Positions 27,457 to 35,429 of a DNA stretch of 56,256 bases are shown piece by piece (position 1 is the first letter of the stretch; every line of letters starts with the position of its first letter). The stretch comes from Defluviicoccus sp. bin129 (GTDB taxonomy: Bacteria; Pseudomonadota; Alphaproteobacteria; MPNO01): NCBI GenBank assembly GCA_002239065.1, contig MPNO01000026.1, positions 1-56,256 of the forward strand. Direction: 5' to 3'. A model generated the notes under the pieces. The model worked only from the letters and a program-made list of their open reading frames with translations. It was not told where the DNA came from and did not search any database. The position numbers and the translations under genes were made by a program.

Positions 27457-28521
27457 CTACGCCGCCAGGGTGGGATCGAGGATCACCTTGCCGACGACCG
27501 AGCCCGATTCTTCCAACCGGCGGTGCTGCGCCGCGGCCTCCTCCAGCGGGTGGATCGAGTCGATCAGCGCCGTGAGCCCGCCTCGCGCCGCCGCGGCGAG
27601 CGCGTCGTCGACGTTCCGCCCCGTCACCCCGGCCGATCCGATCACCCGCAGCCGCCGGCCGTAGAGCTTGCGGATGTCGAGCGCGACCCGGCCGCCGCCA
27701 TGCGCGCCCATGGTGACCAGCCTGCCGCGCTGGGCCATGCTGTCGAAGGCGGCGTCCCAGAGCTCCGGGTCGCCGATGTTCTCGCACACCACGTTTACCC
27801 CCTCGCCTGCGGTGAACGCGCGGACCCTCTCGCGCAGATCCTCGCTGCGGTAGTTGACGCCGTAATCGGCGCCGAGCGCAAGCGCCGCCTCGACCCGGCT
27901 GTCGGCGCCGGCCGCGGCGATCACCCGCCCGCCGAGCGCCTTGCCGATCTGGACGCAGAAGCTGCCGAGCGCGCCCGCCGCGCCCATCACCAGCACCCAC
28001 TCGCCGGGTTCGAGCGCGGCCTTGTCGACGAGCTGGTTGTAGGCGGCCGGCGCGTGACGGACGATCACGCAGGCATCGGCCGCGGTTATCCCGTCCGGGA
28101 CGCGGTGGACGATCGCGGCGGGCGCGGCGACCCGTTCCGCATAGCCGCCCCAGCGGTGGACCCCCATCATCGCCGGCGCGCGGCAGGAGGCCTCGTCCCC
28201 CTCGGCGCATTCGCGGCAGCGCCCGCAGCGGATGGTGGAGGACACGGCGACCCGGTCGCCGGGCGCGAAACCCTCGACCGCCTCGCCGATCTCCACGACC
28301 CTGCCCGCCGGATCGGCGCCCAGCACATGCGGCAGCACGACGTTGCGGTTGTTGCCGTCACGCCGCACCAGCAGGTCGAAGCTGCGGTTGATCGAGACCG
28401 CCTCGACCGCCACCACCAGCTCGTCCGCCGCCGGTCGGGGCGCCGGTACCTCGGCGGGCTGGAGCACGTCCGGCCCGCCGAACCTCTCCATGACCACCGC
28501 GCGCATGGTTGGAAACGCCAT
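27457..28521 (-). CDS. MDR-superfamily NAD(P)H-dependent oxidoreductase (quinone-reductase-like) with structural zinc only
   Basis: 354 residues. GroES-like N-terminal domain, then the Rossmann fold with VLVMGAAGALGSFCVQIGKA (~residues 177-196). The structural-zinc lobe is intact (CGRCRECAEGDEASC, ~99-113). The catalytic-zinc Cys and His of alcohol dehydrogenases are missing: SINRSFD stands where xCGxCHxD is expected, and GADPAG replaces GHExxG. It should therefore act as a zinc-independent enone/quinone reductase that keeps a structural zinc. The true start may be the internal ATG at 28506 (MRAVVMERFGG). A partial second copy of its 5' end lies at 29349-29501, across the metzincin gene. Confidence 0.87.
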   Translation of the reverse strand: MAFPTMRAVVMERFGGPDVLQPAEVPAPRPAADELVVAVEAVSINRSFDLLVRRDGNNRNVVLPHVLGADPAGRVVEIGEAVEGFAPGDRVAVSSTIRCGRCRECAEGDEASCRAPAMMGVHRWGGYAERVAAPAAIVHRVPDGITAADACVIVRHAPAAYNQLVDKAALEPGEWVLVMGAAGALGSFCVQIGKALGGRVIAAAGADSRVEAALALGADYGVNYRSEDLRERVRAFTAGEGVNVVCENIGDPELWDAAFDSMAQRGRLVTMGAHGGGRVALDIRKLYGRRLRVIGSAGVTGRNVDDALAAAARGGLTALIDSIHPLEEAAAQHRRLEESGSVVGKVILDPTLAA

Positions 28522-28554
28522 TCGTTATGGGGCCATGCCTGGGCTTCTCCGGAT

Positions 28555-29352
28555 TCAGCGAGCCGGGCGGCCGTCGCCGTAGCGGTGGCGCAAACCCGCG
28601 CCGTAGGCACATATGAGATTGTCGTAATCCCTTGCCGACGGCAGGATTCTTGCCCCTTCCCTGATCGGAAACGTCATCAGGGTGTCCTTCTCGAGATCCA
28701 GATGCCCCAGCCCCAGCACATGTCCCAGTTCATGAGCCATGACGCTCAGCGCGTCCATTTCTCTCCAGCCCGGCAGCCCTTCGCCGTAATGCACGCGCGG
28801 TCTCCTGTGCAAGTATATCTCGATGTCGGCGTCGGTTATCGGGCTGCGGGTCCGGTGGTCGCCCGGTGACGAGGAAGCCGGAGGCCCGGTGCTCCAGGAA
28901 GTCGAGGTGCTCGCCATTCGCTTCGCCGGCGCGCCCTCTGACAGGACGATGGCATTCACGCCGTCGTCCGCGGCCTTCAAATTGCTTTCGGAAGACCGCC
29001 ATTCGAACAATTTCAGGGAAACCACGCCGGAATCCGTCTTGCCTGTGCCGAACGGGTCTCCCTCGTACTTGTCCGCGAGATAGGCCGCCCAGCCGCGATT
29101 CCACCGTGTCATCGCTTCGGTCGCTGCGTCGACTATCGCGCGCGGCAGATCGGGCGCCAGCTGCATGACGACCGGGAAGCGCCCGATCCGGTGCATCACC
29201 GCTTCGCCGGACACCACGCGGAAGGTGCAAAGCCTGTTCGCCTCGCCCGAGGGGGTGCCGTGCTGGACTTCCGCCCTCGGAGCGGCGGCGGGGACAAGCA
29301 GGAAGACGGCCGCAAGACAGCACGACAGGGACAGTCGGAGAATCCCAATCAT
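28555..29352 (-). CDS. Secreted matrixin-like zinc metalloprotease (metzincin)
   Basis: 265 residues. Sec signal peptide ~1-27 (LSLSCCLAAVFLLVPAAAPRA). A pro-like/N-terminal half contains an unusual Ser/Thr-rich patch (MASTSTSWSTGPPASSS, ~residues 146-162). The catalytic helix is HELGHVLGLGH (~213-223), carrying the three zinc His and the general-base Glu. The Met-turn candidate is TLMTFPIREG ~8 residues later. This is the metzincin HExxHxxGxxH signature of matrixins. Expected in the periplasm or outside the cell. It sits alone between two copies of an MDR 5' end, unlike its catabolic neighbours, which suggests insertion. Confidence 0.82.
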   Translation of the reverse strand: MIGILRLSLSCCLAAVFLLVPAAAPRAEVQHGTPSGEANRLCTFRVVSGEAVMHRIGRFPVVMQLAPDLPRAIVDAATEAMTRWNRGWAAYLADKYEGDPFGTGKTDSGVVSLKLFEWRSSESNLKAADDGVNAIVLSEGAPAKRMASTSTSWSTGPPASSSPGDHRTRSPITDADIEIYLHRRPRVHYGEGLPGWREMDALSVMAHELGHVLGLGHLDLEKDTLMTFPIREGARILPSARDYDNLICAYGAGLRHRYGDGRPAR

Positions 29353-29501
29353 CCATGCGCCCGTGCAAATTGCGCAGATGCCTTGAGCCGAGAGGCTGGT
29401 TCGGGTCGCTGGTTGGGATCGCAGGACGGGCGGGGCGCCAGCAACTCGGCAGGCTCGAACACTTCCGGCTCGCCGAACCTCTCCTTGACCGCCGCGCGCA
29501 T
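29349..29501 (-). pseudogene. Truncated 5' end of an MDR oxidoreductase gene
   Basis: A 50-codon frame starting MRAAVKERFGEPEVFEPAEL matches the N-terminus of the intact MDR protein at 27457-28521 (MRAVVMERFGGPDVLQPAEV) for about 28 residues and then diverges. At DNA level about 70 bp around the start codon (29433-29503 versus 28439-28509) agree at most positions. The frame ends in an ATGA overlap with the metzincin start. I read it as the left-over 5' end of a duplicated reductase gene rather than a working micro-protein. Confidence 0.65.
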
Positions 29502-29503
29502 GG

Positions 29504-30736
29504 CTACCCCAGGGCCGCTTCCCAGTCCGTCGCTTCGAGGATCTCGCGCAGCCGGGCGAGGAAGCCGGCCGAGTAGGCGCCGTCTATCGCGCGGTGGTCG
29601 AAGGATTGCGCGAGCACGCCGATCGGGCGGATGGCGATCGCCTCGCCGCCTCCGGTCTCGACCACGGCGGGCTTCCTCCGCACCCCGTCGGTCGACAGGA
29701 TCGCGACCTGCGGCTGGTTGATGATCGGCGCGGTGATCAGCGTGCCGAAGGTGCCGGAGTTGGAGATCGTGTAGGTGCCCCCGGCCAGGTCGTCGGGTCC
29801 GATCCTGCCCTCCCGCGCGGCCGCCGCCACGCCGCGGATGGCGCGCGCGAGCCCCGCCACGTCCATATCCTGCGCGTCGCGGATCACCGGCGCCATCAGC
29901 CCGCCGGGGCCGAGATCGACCGCGATGCCGAGATGGACCTTGCCGTGGATGCGCAGGGACTCGCCCTCGATGCTGGCGTTGACATGCGGGAAGTCGGGGA
30001 TCGCCCGGCACACGGCGGATGCGACGAAGGGCAGGTAGTTGAGCGAAAAGCCCTCGCTTGCCTTCCACGCCCCGCCGTGCCGGTCGCGCGCCCGCTCGAC
30101 GGCGTGGAAATCGACCTCGACGGCCTGGAGCACATGGGGGCTGGTTGCCCTGGACCGCAGCATGTGCTCGCCGATCTGCCTGCGCATCCGGCTGAGCGGG
30201 ACGAGCTCCGTTTCCACCGGCCCGCTCGCGACCAGGGCCTCGACGTCCTGGCGGGTGATCCGCCCGTCCCGTCCGGTCCCGGCGATCTCCGCCGCGTCCA
30301 GCCCGTGCTCGGCGATCAGCCGGCGCACGGCGGGGGAGAGCGGGTTCCCCCGGGGGTCGCGCCGCGGCACCGGCCCGAGCGCGACCGCGCCCCGCGCCCC
30401 GGGCGGCCCGCGCGGCCCCGCCCCGGCCCCGCCGGCGCCCCGCGCCCTGGGCGGCTCGCTCGCCGGCGCCGCGGGCACCGGGGCCTCGGGAACGGCGTCG
30501 GCGCCGGGGCCGGCGATCACCGCGAGCCTGGCGCCGACCGGGACCGTCGCCCCCGCCGCGACCAGGATTTCCGACAGCACGCCGTCGGCGGGCGCCGGCA
30601 CCTCGGTGTCGACCTTGTCGGTCGAGACCTCGAACAGGATCTCGTTCGCCTTGACCGGATCGCCCGCCGCCTTGTGCCAGGCGACGACCGTCCCCTCGGT
30701 CACGGTCTCGCCGAGCTGGGGCATGACGACGTCCAC
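29504..30736 (-). CDS. Dihydrolipoyl acyltransferase, E2 of a 2-oxoacid/acetoin dehydrogenase complex
   Basis: 410 residues. The lipoyl domain (~1-75) has the lipoylated Lys in VSTDKVDTEVPAP. An Ala/Pro/Gly/Arg linker follows, then a peripheral-subunit-binding domain (LSPAVRRLIAEHGLDAAEIA). The catalytic acyltransferase core ends in the active-site motif SFDHRAIDGAYSAGFL. I place the start at GTG 30736, 5 bp after the E1beta stop; a CTG at 30745 or ATG at 30724 are alternatives, and the much longer open frame is the E1beta shadow. No E3 gene follows, so dihydrolipoamide dehydrogenase must be supplied in trans. The acyl specificity (branched-chain, acetoin or pyruvate) cannot be decided. Confidence 0.88.
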   Translation of the reverse strand: MDVVMPQLGETVTEGTVVAWHKAAGDPVKANEILFEVSTDKVDTEVPAPADGVLSEILVAAGATVPVGARLAVIAGPGADAVPEAPVPAAPASEPPRARGAGGAGAGPRGPPGARGAVALGPVPRRDPRGNPLSPAVRRLIAEHGLDAAEIAGTGRDGRITRQDVEALVASGPVETELVPLSRMRRQIGEHMLRSRATSPHVLQAVEVDFHAVERARDRHGGAWKASEGFSLNYLPFVASAVCRAIPDFPHVNASIEGESLRIHGKVHLGIAVDLGPGGLMAPVIRDAQDMDVAGLARAIRGVAAAAREGRIGPDDLAGGTYTISNSGTFGTLITAPIINQPQVAILSTDGVRRKPAVVETGGGEAIAIRPIGVLAQSFDHRAIDGAYSAGFLARLREILEATDWEAALG

Positions 30737-30741
30737 CGCCT

Positions 30742-31716
30742 TCAGCCCATGCTGGCGCGCACGGTGTCGGCGATCCGCTCGACCGAGGGCAGCGCCAGGT
30801 CTTCCAGATTGTCGGCCGACGGCAGCGGGATGTGCGGCGTGGTGATGCGGACGATCGGCCCGTCGAGGTCGTAGAAGCACTCCTCGCCGGCGATCGAGGC
30901 GATCTCCGCCCCCCAGCCGCAGAGCCTCGGGTTCTCCTCCACGGTGAACAGCCGGCCGGTCTCCGAGACGGCGGACAGGATCGTCCTCGTGTCGAGCGGC
31001 ACCAGCGAACGCACGTCGATCACCGTGCAGGAGATCCCCTCCGCGGCGAGGCGTTCGGCCGCTGCGACGGCGCGCGGCACCATCGCGGCGAGCGCGACGA
31101 TCGCGGCGTCGCCCCCCTCGCGCAGCACCTTCGCGGTGCCGAGCGCATCGACATGCTCGCCGTCCGGGACCTCCCCCCTGGTGCCGTAGAGCGATTTCTG
31201 CTCGAAGAAGACCACCGGGTCGGGGTCGCGGATCGAGGCCGCCAGCAGCCCCACGATGTCGGCCGGGTTGGAGGGCGCGACGACCTTGAGCCCCGGGATC
31301 ATCATCGCCCAGTTCTCGATCGCCTGGGAGTGCTGGGCGCCGAACCGGGCGCCGCCGCCATTGGCGCTGCGGATCACCAGCGGGAATGAGACCTGGCCGT
31401 TGGTCATGTAGCGCGACTTGGCGATCTCGTTGGCCACCAGGTCCCAGCAGACGGCGAAGAAATCGGAGAACATGAGCTCGGCGATCGGCCTCAGCCCGGT
31501 CATCGCCGCGCCCATCGCGGCGCCGATGATCGCCTGTTCCGAGATCGGCGTGTCGCGCACCCGGTCCGGGCCGAACTCCTCGAACAGCCCGACCGTGGTC
31601 TTGAACACGCCGCCCGCCGCGCCGATGTCCTCGCCGAGGAACACCACCGAGGGGTCGCGCCGCATCTCCTGGGCGATCGCCGCGGCGACCGCCTCGCGGC
31701 AGGTCAGTTGCGCCAT
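30742..31716 (-). CDS. 2-oxoacid/acetoin dehydrogenase E1 component, beta subunit
   Basis: 324 residues, the usual size of alpha2beta2 E1-beta chains. Landmarks: TCREAVAAAIAQEMRRDPSV, VFLGEDIGAAGGVFKTT (the Glu activating TPP lies in this segment), RVRDTPISEQAIIGAAMGAA and the C-terminal transketolase domain with VIDVRSLVPLDTRTIL. It overlaps the end of the alpha gene by 13 bp. Such overlap fits stoichiometric assembly of the E1 heterotetramer. Confidence 0.9.
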   Translation of the reverse strand: MAQLTCREAVAAAIAQEMRRDPSVVFLGEDIGAAGGVFKTTVGLFEEFGPDRVRDTPISEQAIIGAAMGAAMTGLRPIAELMFSDFFAVCWDLVANEIAKSRYMTNGQVSFPLVIRSANGGGARFGAQHSQAIENWAMMIPGLKVVAPSNPADIVGLLAASIRDPDPVVFFEQKSLYGTRGEVPDGEHVDALGTAKVLREGGDAAIVALAAMVPRAVAAAERLAAEGISCTVIDVRSLVPLDTRTILSAVSETGRLFTVEENPRLCGWGAEIASIAGEECFYDLDGPIVRITTPHIPLPSADNLEDLALPSVERIADTVRASMG

Positions 31717-32726
31717 GCCGCGCCTCCATCGGCGTAGACCTCGGTCTCCAGGATGTCGGGCGGCGGCGGCGGCGAGGCCCGGGCGGTCTCGGTCGCGGCG
31801 TCGACCGCCGCCAGCACCTCGGCCTCGATCCCCTCGACCGCGGACTCCGCGAAGCCGAAATCGAGCAGCCGCCGGCGATAGGCCGGGACCGGGTCGCGGG
31901 CGAGCCATTCCTCGACCTCCTCGTCCGGCCGGTAGGCGCCCGGGTCGGCCCGCGAATGCCCGCACTGGCGATAGGTCTTGGCCTCGATCAGCGACGGCCC
32001 GCCGCCCGACCGCGCCCTGTCATAGGCGGTCCGGGCGACGCGGTAGACCGCATCGGCGTCGTTGCCGTCGACGATGATCGACTCCATGCCGTAGGCCGGC
32101 GCGCGGTCGGCCGCGGGGTGCTCGACCGCGGTCACGTCGCCGATCGGCGTGTACTCCATGTACAGATTGTTCTCGCAGACGAAGATCACCGGCAGCGACC
32201 ACACCTTGGCCATGTTGAGGGCCTCGTGGAAGGCGCCGATATTGGTGGTCCCGTCGCCGAAGAAGCAGACCGAGACCTGGCTGGTGCCGCGATACTGCGC
32301 CGACCAGGCCGCGCCCATGGCGATCGGCAGGTGGGCGCCGATGATGGCATAGGACCCCATCGCGCCGTGCTCGACGCTGGTCAGGTGCATCGAGCCGCCC
32401 TTGCCGGCGAGCAGCCCGCATTCGCGGCCCATCAGCTCGCCCAGCACCCCCGACATGGGGGCTCCCCGGGCCAGCGTGTGGGCGTGGCCGCGATAGGTGC
32501 AGAAGGTGTAGTCGCCGTCCTCCATCGCCACCGCGAAGCCGGCCGCCACCGCCTCCTGGCCGAGCGACAGATGCACCGTCCCCTTGACCAGGTTCTGCAG
32601 GAACAAATCGTGCGCCCGCTGCTCGACATGGCGGATCTCGAGCTGGGAGCGCCACAGCGCGAGCCTCGCCTCCTCGCCGATATCGTCATTGGCGAGATCG
32701 GGTCCGGCGGTCTCTTCGGTTGCCAA
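31704..32726 (-). CDS. 2-oxoacid/acetoin dehydrogenase E1 component, alpha subunit
   Basis: 340 residues. The TPP/Mg-binding signature is complete: FFGDGTTNIGAFHEALNMA plus KVWSLPVIFVCENN (~residues 165-197). Substrate-side motifs are TYRGHAHTLARG and GGSMHL. QCGHSRADPGAYRP matches the phosphorylation-loop region of E1-alpha proteins. The start is a TTG at 32726 close behind GGAGGGAG. The sequence style (GDGTTNIGAFHEALN) is that of the acetoin/pyruvate dehydrogenase alpha group; a branched-chain role is possible. Confidence 0.89.
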   Translation of the reverse strand: MATEETAGPDLANDDIGEEARLALWRSQLEIRHVEQRAHDLFLQNLVKGTVHLSLGQEAVAAGFAVAMEDGDYTFCTYRGHAHTLARGAPMSGVLGELMGRECGLLAGKGGSMHLTSVEHGAMGSYAIIGAHLPIAMGAAWSAQYRGTSQVSVCFFGDGTTNIGAFHEALNMAKVWSLPVIFVCENNLYMEYTPIGDVTAVEHPAADRAPAYGMESIIVDGNDADAVYRVARTAYDRARSGGGPSLIEAKTYRQCGHSRADPGAYRPDEEVEEWLARDPVPAYRRRLLDFGFAESAVEGIEAEVLAAVDAATETARASPPPPPDILETEVYADGGAAWRN

Positions 32727-32744
32727 GACTCCCTCCCCTCGGTT

Positions 32745-34046
32745 TCAGTATCTGGCCGAGATCGGCAGGTCTTCGGCCGGGTAGAGGCTGATCACCCTCG
32801 GCCCCTCGTCGGTGACCACGACCTCCTCCTCGATGCGGGCGGCGGAATAGCCGTCCTTCGCCGGGCAGTAGGTCTCCAGCGCGAACACCATGCCCTCCCG
32901 GATCTCCTTCGGGTCCTCCATCGAGATCAGCCGGCTGATGATCGGGCGTTCGTGGATCGAGACGCCGAGCCCGTGGCCGAACTGGAGGCCGAACGCCTCC
33001 ATCTCGCCGGCGAAGCCGAACGCCTCGGCCTCCGGCCAGACGGCGGCGATCTCGTCGGTCGAGACGCCGGGGCGGACCAGGTCGATCGCCGCGTCGAGCC
33101 ATTCGCGGCACTGCTTGTAGGCGTCCTCCTGCGCCGCGCTGGCGCGGCCCACGTTGAAGGTCCGGTAGTAGCACGTGCGGTAGCCCATATAGCCGTGCAG
33201 GATGTCGAAAAAGGCCTGGTCGCCGGGGCGCACCATGCGGTCGGTGAAGTTGTGCGGGTGCGGGCTGCAGCGCTCGCCCGAGATCGCGTTGATCGCTTCC
33301 ACGTCGTCGGAGCCCATCTCGTAGAGCAGCTTGTTGGCGCGGGCCACGATGTCGTTCTCCCGCACCCCCGGCTTCAGCTCCTCGCCGATCATGTGATAGA
33401 CCGCATCGACCATGCCGGCGGCCTGGTTGAGCAGCACGATCTCGTCGATGTTCTTGACCTCGCGCGCGTCCAGCATCACCTGCTGGCCGTCGCGCACCTC
33501 GATATTGCGCTTCTGCAGCTCGAACAGCATCGGCGGCTCGCAGATATCGACGCCGATCGGCATGTCGCCGACCCCCGCCTCGTCGAGCATCGACTTGATC
33601 TGCTCGGCCGCCCTGGTCATCAGCCCGGCAGCGGGCGGGACGGTGCCGCGCAGCCCCAGCATGCCGGCATGGACGTGCTCGCCCTTGAGCCAGGGCGCGT
33701 GGAGCCGGTGGTGCGAGGCGGCCGAGCCGAAATCCCAGACATGCGGCTCCTCGCCCCGCATCAGCAGCGCGTAGCGGGACATCTTGTCGCGCGACCACTC
33801 GCCGATGGCGGTGCCGGTGAGATATCGGATGTTGTTGTTGTCGAAGCAGAGCAGCGCGCCGAGCCCGGAGTTCTCCAGCGCCTGCCTGGCGCGCGCCAGG
33901 CGGTAATTGCGCAGCCGGTCGAAATTGATCCGCTCCTCGGTGTCGACGCCGCCATGGCCGGGCGCGGGGATCGCCCCGCCCCAGCTGTAATGCGGCTCCA
34001 GATGGGCCGGATCGATGTCTGCGGTGCGGGCGGTATCGGCTGCCAT
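32745..34046 (-). CDS. M24 pita-bread-fold protein, Xaa-Pro peptidase/DddP-like, with altered metal site
   Basis: 433 residues. The creatinase N-domain contains LCFDNNNIRYLTGTAIGEW. The pita-bread domain has FFDILHGYMGYRTCYYRTF (~residues 279-297), FGHGLGVSIHERP (~356-368), FALETYCP and RIEEEVVVTDEG. Compared with M24 enzymes, the first Asp ligand (281), the His residues and both Glu ligands are present, but the second Asp (D in 'sDitRT') is Cys292. The N-terminal layout resembles the DMSP lyase DddP, yet the altered site argues against copying that function. The ATG at 34046 has a GGAGG box. It is 18 bp upstream of the E1-alpha gene and probably in the same operon. Confidence 0.82.
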   Translation of the reverse strand: MAADTARTADIDPAHLEPHYSWGGAIPAPGHGGVDTEERINFDRLRNYRLARARQALENSGLGALLCFDNNNIRYLTGTAIGEWSRDKMSRYALLMRGEEPHVWDFGSAASHHRLHAPWLKGEHVHAGMLGLRGTVPPAAGLMTRAAEQIKSMLDEAGVGDMPIGVDICEPPMLFELQKRNIEVRDGQQVMLDAREVKNIDEIVLLNQAAGMVDAVYHMIGEELKPGVRENDIVARANKLLYEMGSDDVEAINAISGERCSPHPHNFTDRMVRPGDQAFFDILHGYMGYRTCYYRTFNVGRASAAQEDAYKQCREWLDAAIDLVRPGVSTDEIAAVWPEAEAFGFAGEMEAFGLQFGHGLGVSIHERPIISRLISMEDPKEIREGMVFALETYCPAKDGYSAARIEEEVVVTDEGPRVISLYPAEDLPISARY

Positions 34047-34126
34047 CGGTGGTCCTCCCGAATCTTCCCGACGCCGATCCGCGCCGGTATCCGTGGGCGG
34101 CAAGATTTCACATCGCCGCCGCTTCA

Positions 34127-35320
34127 TCAATCCGCCCGGCGGCCGCGCAGCACCGCCACCCCCGACACCAGGGCGCCGGCGGCGAAGACGACGAACCCGT
34201 GGCCGAACGAGCCGGTGAGGGCGGCGATCTCGCCGAAGATCGGCGGCGCGGTGACGACGCCGAAAAAGGTGATGAACAGCGCCCCGCCGGTGGCCCGGCT
34301 CGCCTGGTCGCCCGGGGCGATGCGCGCGACCTCGGACAGGAACACCCCGTTCCACCCGACCCCGGTCGCGCCCAGCACGATCGAGACCGCGACGATCGCC
34401 CAGTACGGCCATTCGGCGGTGAACCACGCGGCCGCGAAGCCGGCGATCCCCATGGCGATGCCGAGCGCGCCCAGCACCGGCTGCGGCCTTCCGATCCAGT
34501 CGGCGAGCCCGCCCCAGGCGATGCGCCCGACGATCCCGGCGAGCTGGGCGATGGCGAGCGTCAGCCCCGCCGCGACGAACCCCATGCCCACCCCCTTCAC
34601 CAGATAGGTGACGAGGAAGACGGTGAAGCATTGCTGGATGGCGGCGAAGAAGAACGAGGCGAAGCAGAGCCGGCGCAGCACCGGGTTCGCCAGCACCAGG
34701 CGCAGCGGGGCCATGACGTTGCCGCCGATCCCCTGGCGGTCGCCCCTGAGCTCGATGTCGAAATGCCGCCGCGTCGGGTGGATGGCGAGGAAGCAGAGCG
34801 CGCACATCGCCGCCACCGCCCAGGACGCGCCGCGCCAGCCGAGCTCGAGGGCGAACAGCGGCACCAGGGCGCCGGCCAGCATCCCGCCGAGCGGCACGCC
34901 GGTCTGCTTGATCGAGAACACCAGCGAGGAGAGCCGCGCCGGGGTGTGGCGGGTGAGGATGTGCGAGCTCGCGGGCGTCGCCGGGCCGAGCCCGATGCCC
35001 AGCATGAACCCGGCCAGCGCCAGCCCCGGCCACCAGGCGGTGGTGATCAGCGCCAGCGCGGCGATCGAGATCGCGAGCCCCGCCTGGCTCATGCGGATCG
35101 CGCCGAAGCGCGGCACCGCCCCGCCGCTCAGCAGCGAGGCGGTCATCGCGCCGGAATAGACCAGCGACGCGAAGATGCCGATATTCGCCGCGTCCAGCCC
35201 GATATCGCCGGCCGCCTCGGGCGCGAAGACCGGCACCGTCAACGTCGCCATGGTGACCATCGCCTGCACCGCGAGCGTCGCGGCGAGCGCGCGCACGACC
35301 TGGAAGGCGGGCTGGCTCAT
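34127..35320 (-). CDS. Major facilitator superfamily transporter
   Basis: 397 residues with about 12 hydrophobic spans. The first starts at VVRALAATLAVQAMVTMATL. The loop 2-3 region is GGAVPRFGAIRMS and the loop 8-9 motif GGLADWIGRPQP. ILTRHTPARLSSLVFSIKQT followed by GVPLGGMLAGA is typical of the CynX/oxalate-formate-like group of anion or acid carriers. It lies upstream of the M24/E1/E2 genes on the same strand and may import their substrate (inference). Divergent from the amidohydrolase gene at 35430. Confidence 0.88.
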   Translation of the reverse strand: MSQPAFQVVRALAATLAVQAMVTMATLTVPVFAPEAAGDIGLDAANIGIFASLVYSGAMTASLLSGGAVPRFGAIRMSQAGLAISIAALALITTAWWPGLALAGFMLGIGLGPATPASSHILTRHTPARLSSLVFSIKQTGVPLGGMLAGALVPLFALELGWRGASWAVAAMCALCFLAIHPTRRHFDIELRGDRQGIGGNVMAPLRLVLANPVLRRLCFASFFFAAIQQCFTVFLVTYLVKGVGMGFVAAGLTLAIAQLAGIVGRIAWGGLADWIGRPQPVLGALGIAMGIAGFAAAWFTAEWPYWAIVAVSIVLGATGVGWNGVFLSEVARIAPGDQASRATGGALFITFFGVVTAPPIFGEIAALTGSFGHGFVVFAAGALVSGVAVLRGRRAD

Positions 35321-35429
35321 GCGCCGAGCCTAGTGCGCGCGTCCGCATGTTTCTATCCAATGGATGGCCCGAACGGGTCCGGGGCGAGGGGCGGGCATGC
35401 GCGCTATAGTGGACCCGACGGGGGGAACA

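Noticed and set aside
32745..34046. Annotation of the M24 protein as the DMSP lyase DddP
   Set aside because: The N-domain resembles DddP, but the second Asp metal ligand is Cys and I cannot confirm the lyase-specific residues, so only the fold is named.
35321..35429. TATAGT at 35405 as a firm promoter for the amidohydrolase gene
   Set aside because: The -10 box is plausible, but no acceptable -35 sequence lies 16-18 bp upstream, so it is mentioned only as a possibility.
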